Assembly (NCBI GenBank): GCA_965220665.1
Contig: CBDCQQ010000005.1
Span: forward strand, 186,001-250,000
Direction: 5' to 3'
DNA: 64,000 bases
Source of the DNA: JAJDZL01 sp965220665
GTDB lineage: Bacteria > Pseudomonadota > Gammaproteobacteria > Arenicellales > JAJDZL01
The notes below the pieces were generated by a model. It saw only the letters and a list, made by a program, of their open reading frames with translations. It was not told where the DNA came from and ran no database searches. Of the stretch, positions 26,452-36,266 are shown one piece after another. A program made the translations under genes and the position numbers. How positions within the stretch are numbered: position 1 is the first letter of the stretch; each line of letters opens with the position of its first letter.

Positions 26452-27755
26452 CTTTGCAGAACCTTTTTCAGTTTATCACTAATTTCATCAATGTTCGCTT
26501 CAGTCGAAATTAGCGGCGGTGCGACAATCAACGCATCGCCCGTTGCCTTGACGTGTAGCCCTGCATGAAACAGATTTTTCTGTACCGTAATGCCAACATT
26601 GCCTGGCCCGCCTGAAGGCGCGAGATCTATTCCGGCGATCATTCCGTAGCCGCGGATATCCGTAACAATATCGAACTCCTTAAGGGCGAAAATTGATTCC
26701 TGGAAGTAAGCCGATAAGGACTTACCGCGCTTGAACAACTTTTCATCCCGGTAGATATCCAAAGTTGCAAGGCCGGCGGCACAAGCTGCAGGATGCCCAG
26801 AATAAGTATAGCCATGAAACAATTCAATCACCCGATCTGGTGCGGCATTGACGATGCTATCGTAGACATGTTGGCCTACGACAATTGCACCCATCGGCTG
26901 GGCGGCATTGGTCAACGCTTTTGCCAGCGTCATGATGTCGGGTGTTACGCCAAAAGTTTGTGAACCAAAGGGTTCACCGGTTCTTCCAAACCCACAAATT
27001 ACTTCATCAAACACAAGTAGAATGCCGTGTTGATCACAGATTTCCCGCAACCTTTCCAGATAACCAACTGGCGGCACCAGACAGCCCGTTGAACCGGCAA
27101 TGGGTTCGACAAAGCAGGCAGCTATTGAGTCAGCCCCAAAGTTCTGTACAATTTTTTCAAGATCGTCTGCCAGTTCAGCACCATCAGTTGGCTGGTTGCG
27201 CTGGTAGCGATTCTCTGGCAGCCAGGTATGCCGAATATGTGCAACTCCCGCAAGCCCCAAACCAAATGCCTGACGATTTTTCACCATTCCGCTTAAGCTG
27301 GTGCCGCCAAGGTTTACTCCGTGATACGCTCGCTCTCGGGAAACCAGCCGTTGACGCTGCCCTTCTCCTCGTGCGTAGTGATAAGCCAAAGCAACCTTGA
27401 TCGCAGTATCGACAGCCTCCGATCCAGAATTGACAAAGAAAACCCGATTCATTCCTTCTGGTGTTAACTCAGCAAGTCGGTGAGCGAGTTCAAACGACAA
27501 TTCATGTCCCAATTGGAACGGTGCGGTGTAAGCCAGGGTGGCAAGTTGTCGATGTACCGCGTCCGCAATTTCGGGCCGGCTGTGTCCGGCCGCACAACAA
27601 AAAAGTCCAGACGAGGCATCGATGATTGGCATTCCTTCAGGTGTGTAAAGATATACGCCTTTGCCTCGCGCAACAATTCTCGGGTCTGCTTTGAAATCAC
27701 GATTGCTCGTGAACGGCATCCACAAGTTTTCCATTGACTGATGATCCAGTCGCAT
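26442..27755 (-). CDS. Omega-amino acid:pyruvate aminotransferase (class III, PLP)
   Basis: It transfers an amino group from an omega-amino acid to pyruvate, making alanine. The protein (about 437 residues) starts MRLDHQSMENLWMPFTSNRDF, the opening of beta-alanine:pyruvate aminotransferases. GHSRPEIADAVHRQL, SGSEAVDTAIKVALAYH and the PLP-lysine segment IMTLAKALTNAAQPMG fit the group, and LVFDEVICGFGRTGEP holds the PLP-binding Asp. The ATG at 27755 follows a GGGAGG. Diverging from ald, it could be the transaminase that starts taurine or hypotaurine breakdown, with Ald recycling the alanine. Beta-alanine or another omega-amine is the main alternative. Confidence 0.85.
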   Translation of the reverse strand: MRLDHQSMENLWMPFTSNRDFKADPRIVARGKGVYLYTPEGMPIIDASSGLFCCAAGHSRPEIADAVHRQLATLAYTAPFQLGHELSFELAHRLAELTPEGMNRVFFVNSGSEAVDTAIKVALAYHYARGEGQRQRLVSRERAYHGVNLGGTSLSGMVKNRQAFGLGLAGVAHIRHTWLPENRYQRNQPTDGAELADDLEKIVQNFGADSIAACFVEPIAGSTGCLVPPVGYLERLREICDQHGILLVFDEVICGFGRTGEPFGSQTFGVTPDIMTLAKALTNAAQPMGAIVVGQHVYDSIVNAAPDRVIELFHGYTYSGHPAACAAGLATLDIYRDEKLFKRGKSLSAYFQESIFALKEFDIVTDIRGYGMIAGIDLAPSGGPGNVGITVQKNLFHAGLHVKATGDALIVAPPLISTEANIDEISDKLKKVLQSST

Positions 27756-27764
27756 CGTCTCCAC

Positions 27765-28204
27765 TCCTCCCAGTCAAATCAGAGTAAGTTCGGTCAAATG
27801 ATAATTGTGTAATCGAACTTTCAATTTTACAATCTTGATAACCTTCCATTTTATGGTATCCTCAAAATTTCCAGTTAGACACGGTAAGTAACGGTATCTA
27901 TCCACCAAAACATGACATTGTCACCGCTGTTTGTGGCGTGTTGTAACAGTGAGCGGATTGGACAGTGCATTACGATAAAGAAAACCGATTGGATACTTGT
28001 TGAAGTGTGAACTGACATCAACGAGTGAAGCCCGCAGTTAATTCTTAATCTGTATCAGGTAATCCTTAAGAAAAGCCGAATGAAAACTAACCAAAATCTA
28101 TTGGATTATTTCAGAACCTGCCAACGAAAATCTTGAGCCTCTAAACTATCATAATGGCATCATTTTTTCGACAATCATTTTGAAAATCATGGGAGCATTT
28201 CACT
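27765..28204. promoter_or_regulatory. Divergent control region between aminotransferase and ald
   Basis: This 440-bp gap separates the two transcription units. A plausible sigma-70 promoter on the plus strand is TTGATA (27835-27840), a 16-bp spacer and TATCCT (27857-27862), which would leave a 5' leader of over 300 nt before ald. No known riboswitch was recognised in that leader. Regulator sites could not be pinned down. Confidence 0.4.
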
Positions 28205-29326
28205 ATGCGAATTGGAGTCCCGAAAGAAACTAAAACAGACGAATTTCGAGTCGGGCTAGTACCCGAAAGTGTTCGAGAACTCACCGAAATGGGGCACGAC
28301 GTTGCTGTCGAAACCAATGCCGGTATTGGAATTAGTGCGAGCGACGACGACTACAGAAAATTTGGCGCAACTGTTCTGGGTACTGCACTAGAAGTCTTCG
28401 AACATGCAGAAATGATCGTTAAAGTCAAAGAACCGCTGGCACCTGAGCGGGCCTTGCTACGCGAAAATCAGATTCTATTCACTTACTTACATTTGGCCCC
28501 AGACCCGGAACAAACTCTTGATTTGGTCAACAGTGGTGCAGTATGTATTGCCTATGAAACTGTCACTGACGACAGCGGTGCCTTACCGATTCTCGCACCA
28601 ATGTCTAAAGTCGCCGGACGGATGGCAGTGCAGGAAGGTGCCTGGTGCCTTGAACGACCTCACGGGGGCACCGGGATGCTACTAGGCGGTGTACCTGGCG
28701 TTGAACCGGCCAAAGTCGTCATCATCGGCGGCGGCGTTGTTGGGACGCATGCGACTCACATCGCTGTTGGCATGGGTGCCGATGTGTGGGTGCTTGACCG
28801 AAATGTACAGGTGCTCGACAATCACTGGGTACAGTTTGGTCGCTCCACCAATGGGGTTTATTCCACTCGCAGCATGCTCGAAAAACACGTCGTTGATGCT
28901 GATCTCGTAATTGGTGCCGTGCTTGTACCAGGCGCAACCGCACCTAAATTGGTGAGTAAGGAAATGATTCGTCAAATGCAGCCGAACTCAGTTGTAGTAG
29001 ACGTTGCCATTGATCAGGGAGGCTGTTTTGAAACGTCCCGTGCGACCACTCATTCTGATCCGACCTACCGGGTCCACGACGTGACACACTATTGTGTAGC
29101 CAATATGCCAGGCGCAGTTCCGAAAACTTCAACGTATGCCCTGAACAATGTCGTACTACCATTCTGCGCAAATATTGCCAATTTAGGATATAAAAAGGCA
29201 CTCCAGCAAGACTCCAATCTTAGGGCGGGACTGAATGTCTGTCACGGTAAGGTCACCTACCGTGAAGTTGCCGAAAGTCTTGGCTATGACTACGTTTCCG
29301 CCGAATCTGCGCTGGCCGCAGCGTAA
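28205..29326 (+). CDS. ald: Alanine dehydrogenase
   Basis: It oxidatively deaminates alanine to pyruvate with NAD, releasing ammonia. The 373-residue protein has MRIGVPKETKTDEFRVGLVP at the start, VKVKEPL with the conserved Lys, HLAPDPEQ with the catalytic His, and the NAD-binding GGGVVGTHATHIAVGMGADV near residue 174. In taurine catabolism Ald regenerates pyruvate for the transaminase. It leads the ald-xsc-pta run, with 48 bp to xsc. Confidence 0.95.
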   Translation: MRIGVPKETKTDEFRVGLVPESVRELTEMGHDVAVETNAGIGISASDDDYRKFGATVLGTALEVFEHAEMIVKVKEPLAPERALLRENQILFTYLHLAPDPEQTLDLVNSGAVCIAYETVTDDSGALPILAPMSKVAGRMAVQEGAWCLERPHGGTGMLLGGVPGVEPAKVVIIGGGVVGTHATHIAVGMGADVWVLDRNVQVLDNHWVQFGRSTNGVYSTRSMLEKHVVDADLVIGAVLVPGATAPKLVSKEMIRQMQPNSVVVDVAIDQGGCFETSRATTHSDPTYRVHDVTHYCVANMPGAVPKTSTYALNNVVLPFCANIANLGYKKALQQDSNLRAGLNVCHGKVTYREVAESLGYDYVSAESALAAA

Positions 29327-29374
29327 CCGTCTGCTGCATCAAACCACCCGAAATTATTGAAACAGGAGAAAGTC

Positions 29375-31126
29375 ATGCCAAAAATGACGTCAAGTGAGGC
29401 TTTTGTCGAGACTCTGGCATCCTACGGCGTTACCGATGTATTCGGAATCGTCGGATCCGCATATATGGATGCACTGGATATCTTTCCAGCCGCGGGAATT
29501 CGGTTTATTCCAACTGTCCATGAACAAGGTTCCGCGCACATGGCGGATGGGTATGCCCGTGTGAGCGGCAGGCATGGCGTATGTATTGGTCAAAACGGAC
29601 CAGGCATTACAAATTTCGTTACTGCCGTTGCAGCCGCCTACTGGGCGCATTCTCCGGTTGTGGCGATTACTCCTGAAACCGGTAGCGGTACAATCGGCCT
29701 TGGTGGATTTCAGGAAACCGAACAGTTACCGATTTTTTCCAAAATCACCAAATATCAGGCTCATGTTAGTGGTCCTGGACGCATGGCAGAACTAACCGGC
29801 CGATGCTTCGACATGGCGATGGCAGAGCGAGGACCAACACAACTGAATATTCCACGTGATCATTTTTATGGCGATGTGGAAGTCGACATACCTGAGCCCC
29901 AAGTAATTGAACGAGGTGCTGGCGGATCATCGTCACTTGACGATGCTGCACGAATTCTTGCCGAAGCTGAATTTCCAGTGATTCTATCTGGTGGCGGTGT
30001 CATCATGGACGACGCGGTGGACTCTTGCACAGAACTGGCTGAATATTTATCCGCACCAGTCGTGAACAGCTACCTGCACAATGATTCGTTTCCAGCTAGC
30101 CACAAGCTGTGGTGTGGCCCACTTGGATATCAAGGTTCAAAAGCTGGCATGCGACTCATCTCGAAAGCGGATGTTGTTGTCGCACTTGGCACCCGGCTTG
30201 GTCCATTCGGCACTTTGCCACAACACGGAATGGACTACTGGCCAAAAGATGCAAAAATCATTCAAATCGATGTCGATTACCGCAAAATTGGATTGGTCAA
30301 GAAAATCGCAGTAGGAATCTGCGGTCAGGCTGGTGAATCTGCATCTGCCATTCTTGAGCGGCTGAAAAATCGAGAAAAGATTGCCTGCATGCAGAACCGA
30401 GATGAACGGGAACAGGAAATCGCCCAAGAAAAACAGGCTTGGGAGAATGAACTGAATGGGTGGACTGAGGAACGCGACGACTGGAGCCAATTGGTCTCTG
30501 CTGAAGACGCAAGCTACTTACACCCTCGTCAGGTTCTCAGGGAACTTGAAAAAGCGACACCATCCAATGCTGCGATTTCAACCGACATCGGAAACATCTG
30601 CTCAGTATCGAACAGCTACCTCAGATTTGAGAAATCGCGTAGCTTTTTTGCAGCGATGAGTTTTGGAAACTGTGGTTATGCCTTTCCGACCATTATGGGT
30701 GTCAAGGTCGCTGAGCCTCGACGCGCTGCAATTGCATACGTTGGTGACGGCGCCTGGGCAATGAGCATGGGTGAAATCTTGACTTGTGTTAGAGAAAATA
30801 TTCCAGTAACTCCCGTCGTATTCAATAACCGGCAATGGGGAGCAGAAAAGAAAAACCAGGTAGACTTCTACGGTCACCGATTTGAAGGCGTCAATCTAGA
30901 CAATCCAAGCTGGGCTGGAATTGCAAAGGCCATGGGTGCTGAAGGAATTGTCGTTGACAATCTGGATATGGTAGGCGATGCATTGAGAGAAGCCTGCGCA
31001 GCTCAAAGTGAAGGCAAAACAACAGTAGTCGAGATTATGTGCACACGAGAACTCGGCGACCCGTTCCGACGAGATGCACTGAGCAAACCTGTTCGCCACC
31101 TCGAAAAATATAAAGCCTACGTATAG
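29375..31126 (+). CDS. xsc: Sulfoacetaldehyde acetyltransferase
   Basis: This thiamin-diphosphate enzyme converts sulfoacetaldehyde and phosphate into acetyl phosphate and sulfite. The protein (about 583 residues) has MTSSEAFVETLASYGVTDVFGIVGSAYMD at its start, the Xsc hallmark GGFQETEQLPIFSKITKYQ, and the ThDP motif GDGAWAMSMGEIL ending in VVFNNRQWG. The ATG at 29375 is chosen because AGGAG lies 6 nt upstream; the TTG at 29357 is less likely. Placement between ald and pta is the classic desulfonation order. Interestingly the enzyme's own cofactor comes from thiamin, whose salvage operon lies 20 kb on. Confidence 0.96.
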   Translation: MPKMTSSEAFVETLASYGVTDVFGIVGSAYMDALDIFPAAGIRFIPTVHEQGSAHMADGYARVSGRHGVCIGQNGPGITNFVTAVAAAYWAHSPVVAITPETGSGTIGLGGFQETEQLPIFSKITKYQAHVSGPGRMAELTGRCFDMAMAERGPTQLNIPRDHFYGDVEVDIPEPQVIERGAGGSSSLDDAARILAEAEFPVILSGGGVIMDDAVDSCTELAEYLSAPVVNSYLHNDSFPASHKLWCGPLGYQGSKAGMRLISKADVVVALGTRLGPFGTLPQHGMDYWPKDAKIIQIDVDYRKIGLVKKIAVGICGQAGESASAILERLKNREKIACMQNRDEREQEIAQEKQAWENELNGWTEERDDWSQLVSAEDASYLHPRQVLRELEKATPSNAAISTDIGNICSVSNSYLRFEKSRSFFAAMSFGNCGYAFPTIMGVKVAEPRRAAIAYVGDGAWAMSMGEILTCVRENIPVTPVVFNNRQWGAEKKNQVDFYGHRFEGVNLDNPSWAGIAKAMGAEGIVVDNLDMVGDALREACAAQSEGKTTVVEIMCTRELGDPFRRDALSKPVRHLEKYKAYV

Positions 31127-31138
31127 CGACCTAAGATT

Positions 31139-32131
31139 GTGAGCGACCTCGTTGATCTACTACAGCTCGCTCTAGGTAAACAGCACATTGTCGTGCTGGC
31201 TGAAGCAGCGGATGAGCGCATGATCCGCGCTGCACGGATTTTGGCGGAGCAAGAAATTGCTTCGCCAATTCTTACTGGGGATGAAGAAAAGATTCGCTCC
31301 ATCGCAAACAGCTCGAATGTTTCACTTGACAATATTCGCGTCGTGGATCCCACTTCCGACACCCTCAATATGGGCCGATACATCGATCTTTGCACCAACG
31401 GTCCGCGACCACTAACACCCACCATTGCGCAGCGTTTAATGCGAAGAACGTTGATGTACAGCGCTATGATGGTGCAAAGCGGTGATGCTCATGCCATGAT
31501 TGCTGGCTCTTCGGTTCCGACAGCTCGTGTGATCGAAGCCGGAATGATGATTATCGGTACCGAAGAGAATGCTGCGACTACATCAAGCTACTTTCTCATG
31601 ACTCTATCGGGCTTAGATTCCACTGAATCGCGGCATCTCATCTTTGCTGATTGTGCAGTTAATGTCAACCCAACCGCAGAGCAACTGGCTGACATTGCAT
31701 GCAGTACCGCCCTGAATGCAAAATTTCTTCTAAATGATGACCCTCGTATTGCGTTCCTGTCATTTTCTTCTAAAGGCAGTGCTCGTCACGAAATGGTCAG
31801 TAAGGTTGCTTTAGCCGTTGATCTGACCAGGGAACGTCTTCCGGATATGCTGATCGATGGTGAATTTCAATTCGATACAGCATTCGACGAACGAACCGCA
31901 GCATTAAAGCTGAAAGAACCAGGCCCGGTAGCAGGTCGAGCCAATGTGTTTATCTTCCCAGATCTTAACGCTGGCAATATTGGCTACAAGCTGACCCAAT
32001 ATCTGGCAGGAGCGCAGGCGATCGGCCCAATATTGCAAGGCTTTGCCAAACCCGTCAGCGACCTTTCGCGTGGTGCTACGGTTGACGATATCGTCAAAGC
32101 GACAGTAGTACTTCTGACTACTATTGAGTAA
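31139..32131 (+). CDS. pta: Phosphate acetyltransferase
   Basis: It converts acetyl phosphate to acetyl-CoA, completing the desulfonation path. The 330-residue protein is the short Pta type, with ALNAKFLLNDDPRIAFLSFSSKGSA and LIDGEFQFDTAFDE near residue 235, and NVFIFPDLNAGNIGYKLTQ, all standard for the PTA/PTB fold. It begins with GTG 12 bp after xsc, so the two are co-transcribed. No ackA is present here, which fits use in catabolism rather than acetate overflow. Confidence 0.94.
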   Translation: MSDLVDLLQLALGKQHIVVLAEAADERMIRAARILAEQEIASPILTGDEEKIRSIANSSNVSLDNIRVVDPTSDTLNMGRYIDLCTNGPRPLTPTIAQRLMRRTLMYSAMMVQSGDAHAMIAGSSVPTARVIEAGMMIIGTEENAATTSSYFLMTLSGLDSTESRHLIFADCAVNVNPTAEQLADIACSTALNAKFLLNDDPRIAFLSFSSKGSARHEMVSKVALAVDLTRERLPDMLIDGEFQFDTAFDERTAALKLKEPGPVAGRANVFIFPDLNAGNIGYKLTQYLAGAQAIGPILQGFAKPVSDLSRGATVDDIVKATVVLLTTIE

Positions 32132-32275
32132 TCACAAGAGATCTGAACATTCTCACAATCTACGCCTTACATCTGCGGTCGATTGTAATTGGAAATATTT
32201 GATTTAATTGCGAACATCCGCCGTGATTCAAACCGGCTTCGGCAATTTCATTGACCTTTTGCGGTAAAAGTCTTT

Positions 32276-33409
32276 ATGTACACAGTTAATCCTTCACCCA
32301 GAGTCCGTGCATCTCCATACTACGATGCTACCGTCGCAGAGGGTGTGAGTGGCTTTACCTCATACAATCAAATGCTTCTCCCGACCAGTTATGGCAACCC
32401 AGAAGGTGAGTACTGGCGACTGCTCAATGGAGTTTCTATGTGGGATGTCGCCGCTCAGCGCCAGGTGCAGTTGAGTGGAACTGATGCATCCCAGCTCGCT
32501 CAAATACTCACTGTCAGAGACTTAACCGACCTGTCAATCGGAAGAGCAAAGTATGCTCCAACCTGTAATCATTCTGGAACGCTTATCAATGATCCGGTCG
32601 TCAACAGAGTCGATGAAGATCTCTATTGGTTTTCCATTGCGGACTCCAATATCCTTTTCTTTGCCAGAGCAATTGCAGCTGAACGCAATCTGAATGTTGA
32701 AGTAACAGAACCTGATGTTTCTCCGCTGGCCATTCAGGGACCAAAGGCAATCAATGTCGTTTCAGCAATTTTTGGAGAGTGGGTTAGAAACTTGCGCCAT
32801 TTTGAATTTCGCAATACATTTATCGAAGGAATTCCAGTGCTGGTGTCACGCTCTGGATGGTCCAAGCAGGGTGGTTTTGAACTGTATCTGCAAGACAGTT
32901 CAAAGGGGGTAAGTCTTTGGAATCTCGTAAAAGAAGCCGGTCAACCATGGGGCATCAAACCAGGCACTCCAAATCACTCTGAACGAATAGAATCCGGATT
33001 ACTCAGTTTTGGAGCAGACACCGATGATTCAACAAACCCATTTGAAGTTCGACTAGGTCATTATGTGAATCTTGATCTGCCAGAATCGGTGATTGGCATC
33101 TCAGCTTTGCGACGCATAATACAAAACGGTGTGAAAAGGCAACAACTCGGCATCAGACTTTTGTCTGACTCGCCGAGACTGCTTAATCGAAATTGGTTTG
33201 AAATTCGTAATGGTAAAGAAAGAATTGGCCATGTAACCAGTCTTTGCTTTTCCTATCGCTTCGAATGCAATATTGGGTTTGCTCTGGTCAAATCAACGCT
33301 GCATCCTGGAGACGAAGTTACAGTCAGAATTGATGAACAAAATTCATACTCCGGTAGGCTAATCAATTTACCCTTTGTCGAAAAGGACATGAGCAAACAA
33401 CACACTTGA
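32276..33409 (+). CDS. dmdA: Dimethylsulfoniopropionate (DMSP) demethylase
   Basis: DmdA transfers a methyl group from DMSP to tetrahydrofolate, giving methylmercaptopropionate and 5-methyl-THF. The 377-residue GcvT-fold protein aligns from memory with the Pelagibacter enzyme along its length: VSGFTSYNQMLLPTSYG, SMWDVAAQRQVQL, LINDPVVNRVDEDLYW, DVSPLAIQGPKA and the SGWSKQGGFELYL block. Ordinary GcvT lacks this combination. It lies 144 bp after pta on the same strand, between desulfonation and histidine-catabolic genes. The later steps (DmdB, DmdC, DmdD) are not in the window. Confidence 0.86.
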   Translation: MYTVNPSPRVRASPYYDATVAEGVSGFTSYNQMLLPTSYGNPEGEYWRLLNGVSMWDVAAQRQVQLSGTDASQLAQILTVRDLTDLSIGRAKYAPTCNHSGTLINDPVVNRVDEDLYWFSIADSNILFFARAIAAERNLNVEVTEPDVSPLAIQGPKAINVVSAIFGEWVRNLRHFEFRNTFIEGIPVLVSRSGWSKQGGFELYLQDSSKGVSLWNLVKEAGQPWGIKPGTPNHSERIESGLLSFGADTDDSTNPFEVRLGHYVNLDLPESVIGISALRRIIQNGVKRQQLGIRLLSDSPRLLNRNWFEIRNGKERIGHVTSLCFSYRFECNIGFALVKSTLHPGDEVTVRIDEQNSYSGRLINLPFVEKDMSKQHT

Positions 33410-33563
33410 GATTGACGAGGAGTTGAAACAGTTCAAACAATACTCTTCACACTGCTAAATTGAGTTCAAAACAAATGGTGGATGCCAAAAATTTTCATTC
33501 AAGCTCAATGAAAATTCTCACGTCTTACTGTAGCGATGAGATTGCTTACGAAAAGGGAGTTTA

Positions 33564-34928
33564 ATGAATACAGTCTGGGCTGAAATTGCTTTACTTTCAA
33601 CAGGTTGGCAAAAAAACGTACAGATCGACATTGAGCAAGACGGAAGTATCTCTTCCGTAACGCCCAATGCTACTCCTAAAGGTTATCGCGTAGATATTCT
33701 TCTGCCGGCCCCATCCAATGTTCACAGCCATGGTTTTCATCGAGCATTGGCTGGGTTGTCAGAGCATCGAACCGGTGGGTCGGAAGATGATTTTTGGAGT
33801 TGGCGATGGGTCGTCTACCGATTTTTAGACCTATTGAAACCGGAAGACATTCAAGCAATCACTGCTTTCGCCCAGATGGAAATGCTGGAAAGCGGATTTG
33901 CCGCTGTTGCAGAATTTCATTATGTACATCATCATCCAGGCGGCTTGCAGTTTCAGAATATTGCTGAGAACTCATTTCGAATCACCGCAGCGAGTGAAGA
34001 ATCAGGTATTGGATTGGCATTGCTACCTGTGTTTTATCAGTACGGAGGTTGCGACAAACGAGAACTTGTTCGCGAACAGAAGACGTTCGGAAACAGCCCA
34101 GCAGAATTTGAAAAGCTATTTAAGCTTGCTGGCGACGCAGTTGCAAGTTTGCCTTCCGATAGTAGTCTGGGAGTAGCCGCCCATTCGCTAAGGGCTGTAG
34201 ACCCTGAGGGGTTGAGATTCGCTGAGTCTCTGGTTCCGAATTCAGTGATTCACATCCATGTTGCTGAACAGCCGAAAGAAATTGAAGAATTCAAGTCAAC
34301 GTTTGGAGTCCGTCCGGTGGATTGGCTTATTGACAACATGAACATTAATGAAAGGTGGACTATTGTTCATGCGACTCACATGACGGAAAGCGAAACCGAA
34401 AAACTGGCAAGAAGCAAGTCAATTGCTGGCATATGCCCAATTACCGAAGCCAATCTGGGGGATGGCACTTTCAATGGCGGAACCTATTTTAGAAATAGCG
34501 GTCGATTTGGGGTCGGTAGTGATGCCAATATCTTGATTTCCCTCTGTGAGGAGTTGAGAACACTGGAATATTCACAGAGACTCAAGACTGGATCCAGAAA
34601 CGTTTTCGCGAATCCAAACTCATCTTGTGGAAGACATCTTTTCGACAGCGTGACAACTGGTGGCGCACAATCGTTGAATCGAAATTGCGGAGCCATTGAA
34701 GAAGGAAAGTTGGCTGACCTGCTCGCTCTCGATTCAGATCACGTATTGTTAGCCGACAAGTCAGATGACTTGATATTGGACAGCTTTATTTTCTGCGGTA
34801 CCAACAGTCTGGTGAGGGATGTATGGTCGGCCGGACGACATGTTGTATCGGAAGGGCGACACATCAATCGAGATGAGTTAGCTGCTCGTTTTCTCAGTAC
34901 AGTGAAAAGACTGAGAGAAAATTTGTGA
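33564..34928 (+). CDS. hutF: Formimidoylglutamate deiminase
   Basis: It converts N-formimino-glutamate to N-formylglutamate in histidine degradation. The 454-residue amidohydrolase shows PAPSNVHSHGFHRALAG with the metal-binding HxH, VAEFHYVHHHPGG, HIHVAEQPKEIEE, WTIVHATHMTESE and the late GSDANILISLCEELRTLE with the catalytic Asp, all matching HutF. It is the only hut gene seen here, so its use in a full pathway is unproven. It follows dmdA by 155 bp on the same strand. Confidence 0.88.
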   Translation: MNTVWAEIALLSTGWQKNVQIDIEQDGSISSVTPNATPKGYRVDILLPAPSNVHSHGFHRALAGLSEHRTGGSEDDFWSWRWVVYRFLDLLKPEDIQAITAFAQMEMLESGFAAVAEFHYVHHHPGGLQFQNIAENSFRITAASEESGIGLALLPVFYQYGGCDKRELVREQKTFGNSPAEFEKLFKLAGDAVASLPSDSSLGVAAHSLRAVDPEGLRFAESLVPNSVIHIHVAEQPKEIEEFKSTFGVRPVDWLIDNMNINERWTIVHATHMTESETEKLARSKSIAGICPITEANLGDGTFNGGTYFRNSGRFGVGSDANILISLCEELRTLEYSQRLKTGSRNVFANPNSSCGRHLFDSVTTGGAQSLNRNCGAIEEGKLADLLALDSDHVLLADKSDDLILDSFIFCGTNSLVRDVWSAGRHVVSEGRHINRDELAARFLSTVKRLRENL

Positions 34929-35086
34929 AGATGTAATTTGTCTGTCTTTGCAGACTATTGAACTCCAACCATTTGCTTTTAAACTTTTTGGCAGCTTGGC
35001 TGGTGAATTGATTTAGTACATTGAAATAGCAGTCAAGAGATTCCGCTTAGAATCGGCTTTCAGATCAATATCCCATACGACCATGC

Positions 35087-36226
35087 TCAACTGCGTTCAT
35101 CAATTGGAATGTATTCCCTAGGCTCAGAGCCGTTATAGAGAGTGAGCGGCCGAATTAATATATTTTTTTCCAACTGCTCCAGAATTTGCACGATCCAGCC
35201 CGGTGTTCGCCCAATTGCAAATATTGGTACGAACAAGTCGACAGCAATTCCGTGCAGGTGATATACAACACCGGAATAAAAATCTACATTGACATTGACA
35301 CCGTGACGCGACCATGGTTTCATTGCTTCAACCAGCGCCTGGAGAATCTCGTACCAGTATGGCTGTCCCATTTGTTCGGAAAGACGTTTCACACCTTCTT
35401 TCATATGTCTGGCACGCGGGTCTTCGGCACGATAGACCCGGTGCCCGAATCCCATAATGGGGAGTCGATTTCTACGTCGTTCTTTCACGTATTCAACTGC
35501 ATTTTCGGGTTGACCGACTTCCTGGGCCATAACCATCACATTTTCTGCAGCACCACCATGTGCAGGCCCGGATAGGGCGGCGACCGCCGCAGTTACCGAA
35601 GCATAAACATTGGCATCGGTTCCGGTAACGACACGAGCTGTAAATGCAGAGGCATTGGAACCGTGCTCGGCGTGCAATACCAAATCTTTGTCAAAGAGTT
35701 CAATTGCCTCTTCACTTGGCTGCTTTCCAGTTAACTGGTAAAGAAAGTGAGCTGCGTGACTCATAGACTCATTGGGTTGGATTGGGTCTTTGCCATTTCT
35801 GATCCGATCGTGAGTTGCGACAATCATCGGTACCTGAGAAGTCAGGCGAATTCCCTTTTCAATTATCGCTTCACGTGAAGAATCACCCGGTGACTCGTCA
35901 AAGGACCCTAGTGCAGATACACAGGTCCTCAGAACTTCCATTGGATGTGCATTCTGCATCACACTGATCATGTCGAATATTGGTGCGGGTAAAGAACGTT
36001 CCGCCTTCAGTCGGCTGTCAAATTGACTCAACTGTTCACTCGTGGGCAACTCACCATAAACCAGCAGGTAAGACGTCTCCTCAAACGAGGAATTCTCAGC
36101 CAGTTCATGAATCGAATAACCACGGTAGCGCAAATCTCCAGCTCTGCCATCAATTGATGAAACGGCAGAGCGTTCAAAATAAACACCCTTAAGCCCGCGG
36201 TTTAATTGAGGTTTCTTATCTGTCAT
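35087..36226 (-). CDS. Citrate synthase (short, methylcitrate-synthase-like type)
   Basis: It condenses oxaloacetate with acetyl-CoA (or propionyl-CoA). The 379-residue protein begins after GLKGVYFERSAVSSIDG, then has the active-site His in LSGPAHGGAAENVM, the substrate His in GFGHRVYRAEDPRA, and the catalytic Asp in NVDFYSGVVYHL. Length is that of the short GltA/PrpC class. No prpB or acnD neighbour is visible, so citrate synthase is more likely than methylcitrate synthase. Confidence 0.92.
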   Translation of the reverse strand: MTDKKPQLNRGLKGVYFERSAVSSIDGRAGDLRYRGYSIHELAENSSFEETSYLLVYGELPTSEQLSQFDSRLKAERSLPAPIFDMISVMQNAHPMEVLRTCVSALGSFDESPGDSSREAIIEKGIRLTSQVPMIVATHDRIRNGKDPIQPNESMSHAAHFLYQLTGKQPSEEAIELFDKDLVLHAEHGSNASAFTARVVTGTDANVYASVTAAVAALSGPAHGGAAENVMVMAQEVGQPENAVEYVKERRRNRLPIMGFGHRVYRAEDPRARHMKEGVKRLSEQMGQPYWYEILQALVEAMKPWSRHGVNVNVDFYSGVVYHLHGIAVDLFVPIFAIGRTPGWIVQILEQLEKNILIRPLTLYNGSEPREYIPIDERS

Positions 36227-36266
36227 TTATCTAACTGTCTATGTACTTGACTAGGTTTTCAATAAA

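Noticed and set aside
27863..28204. Glycine riboswitch or other known aptamer before ald
   Set aside because: None of the conserved cores I know could be found in the leader.
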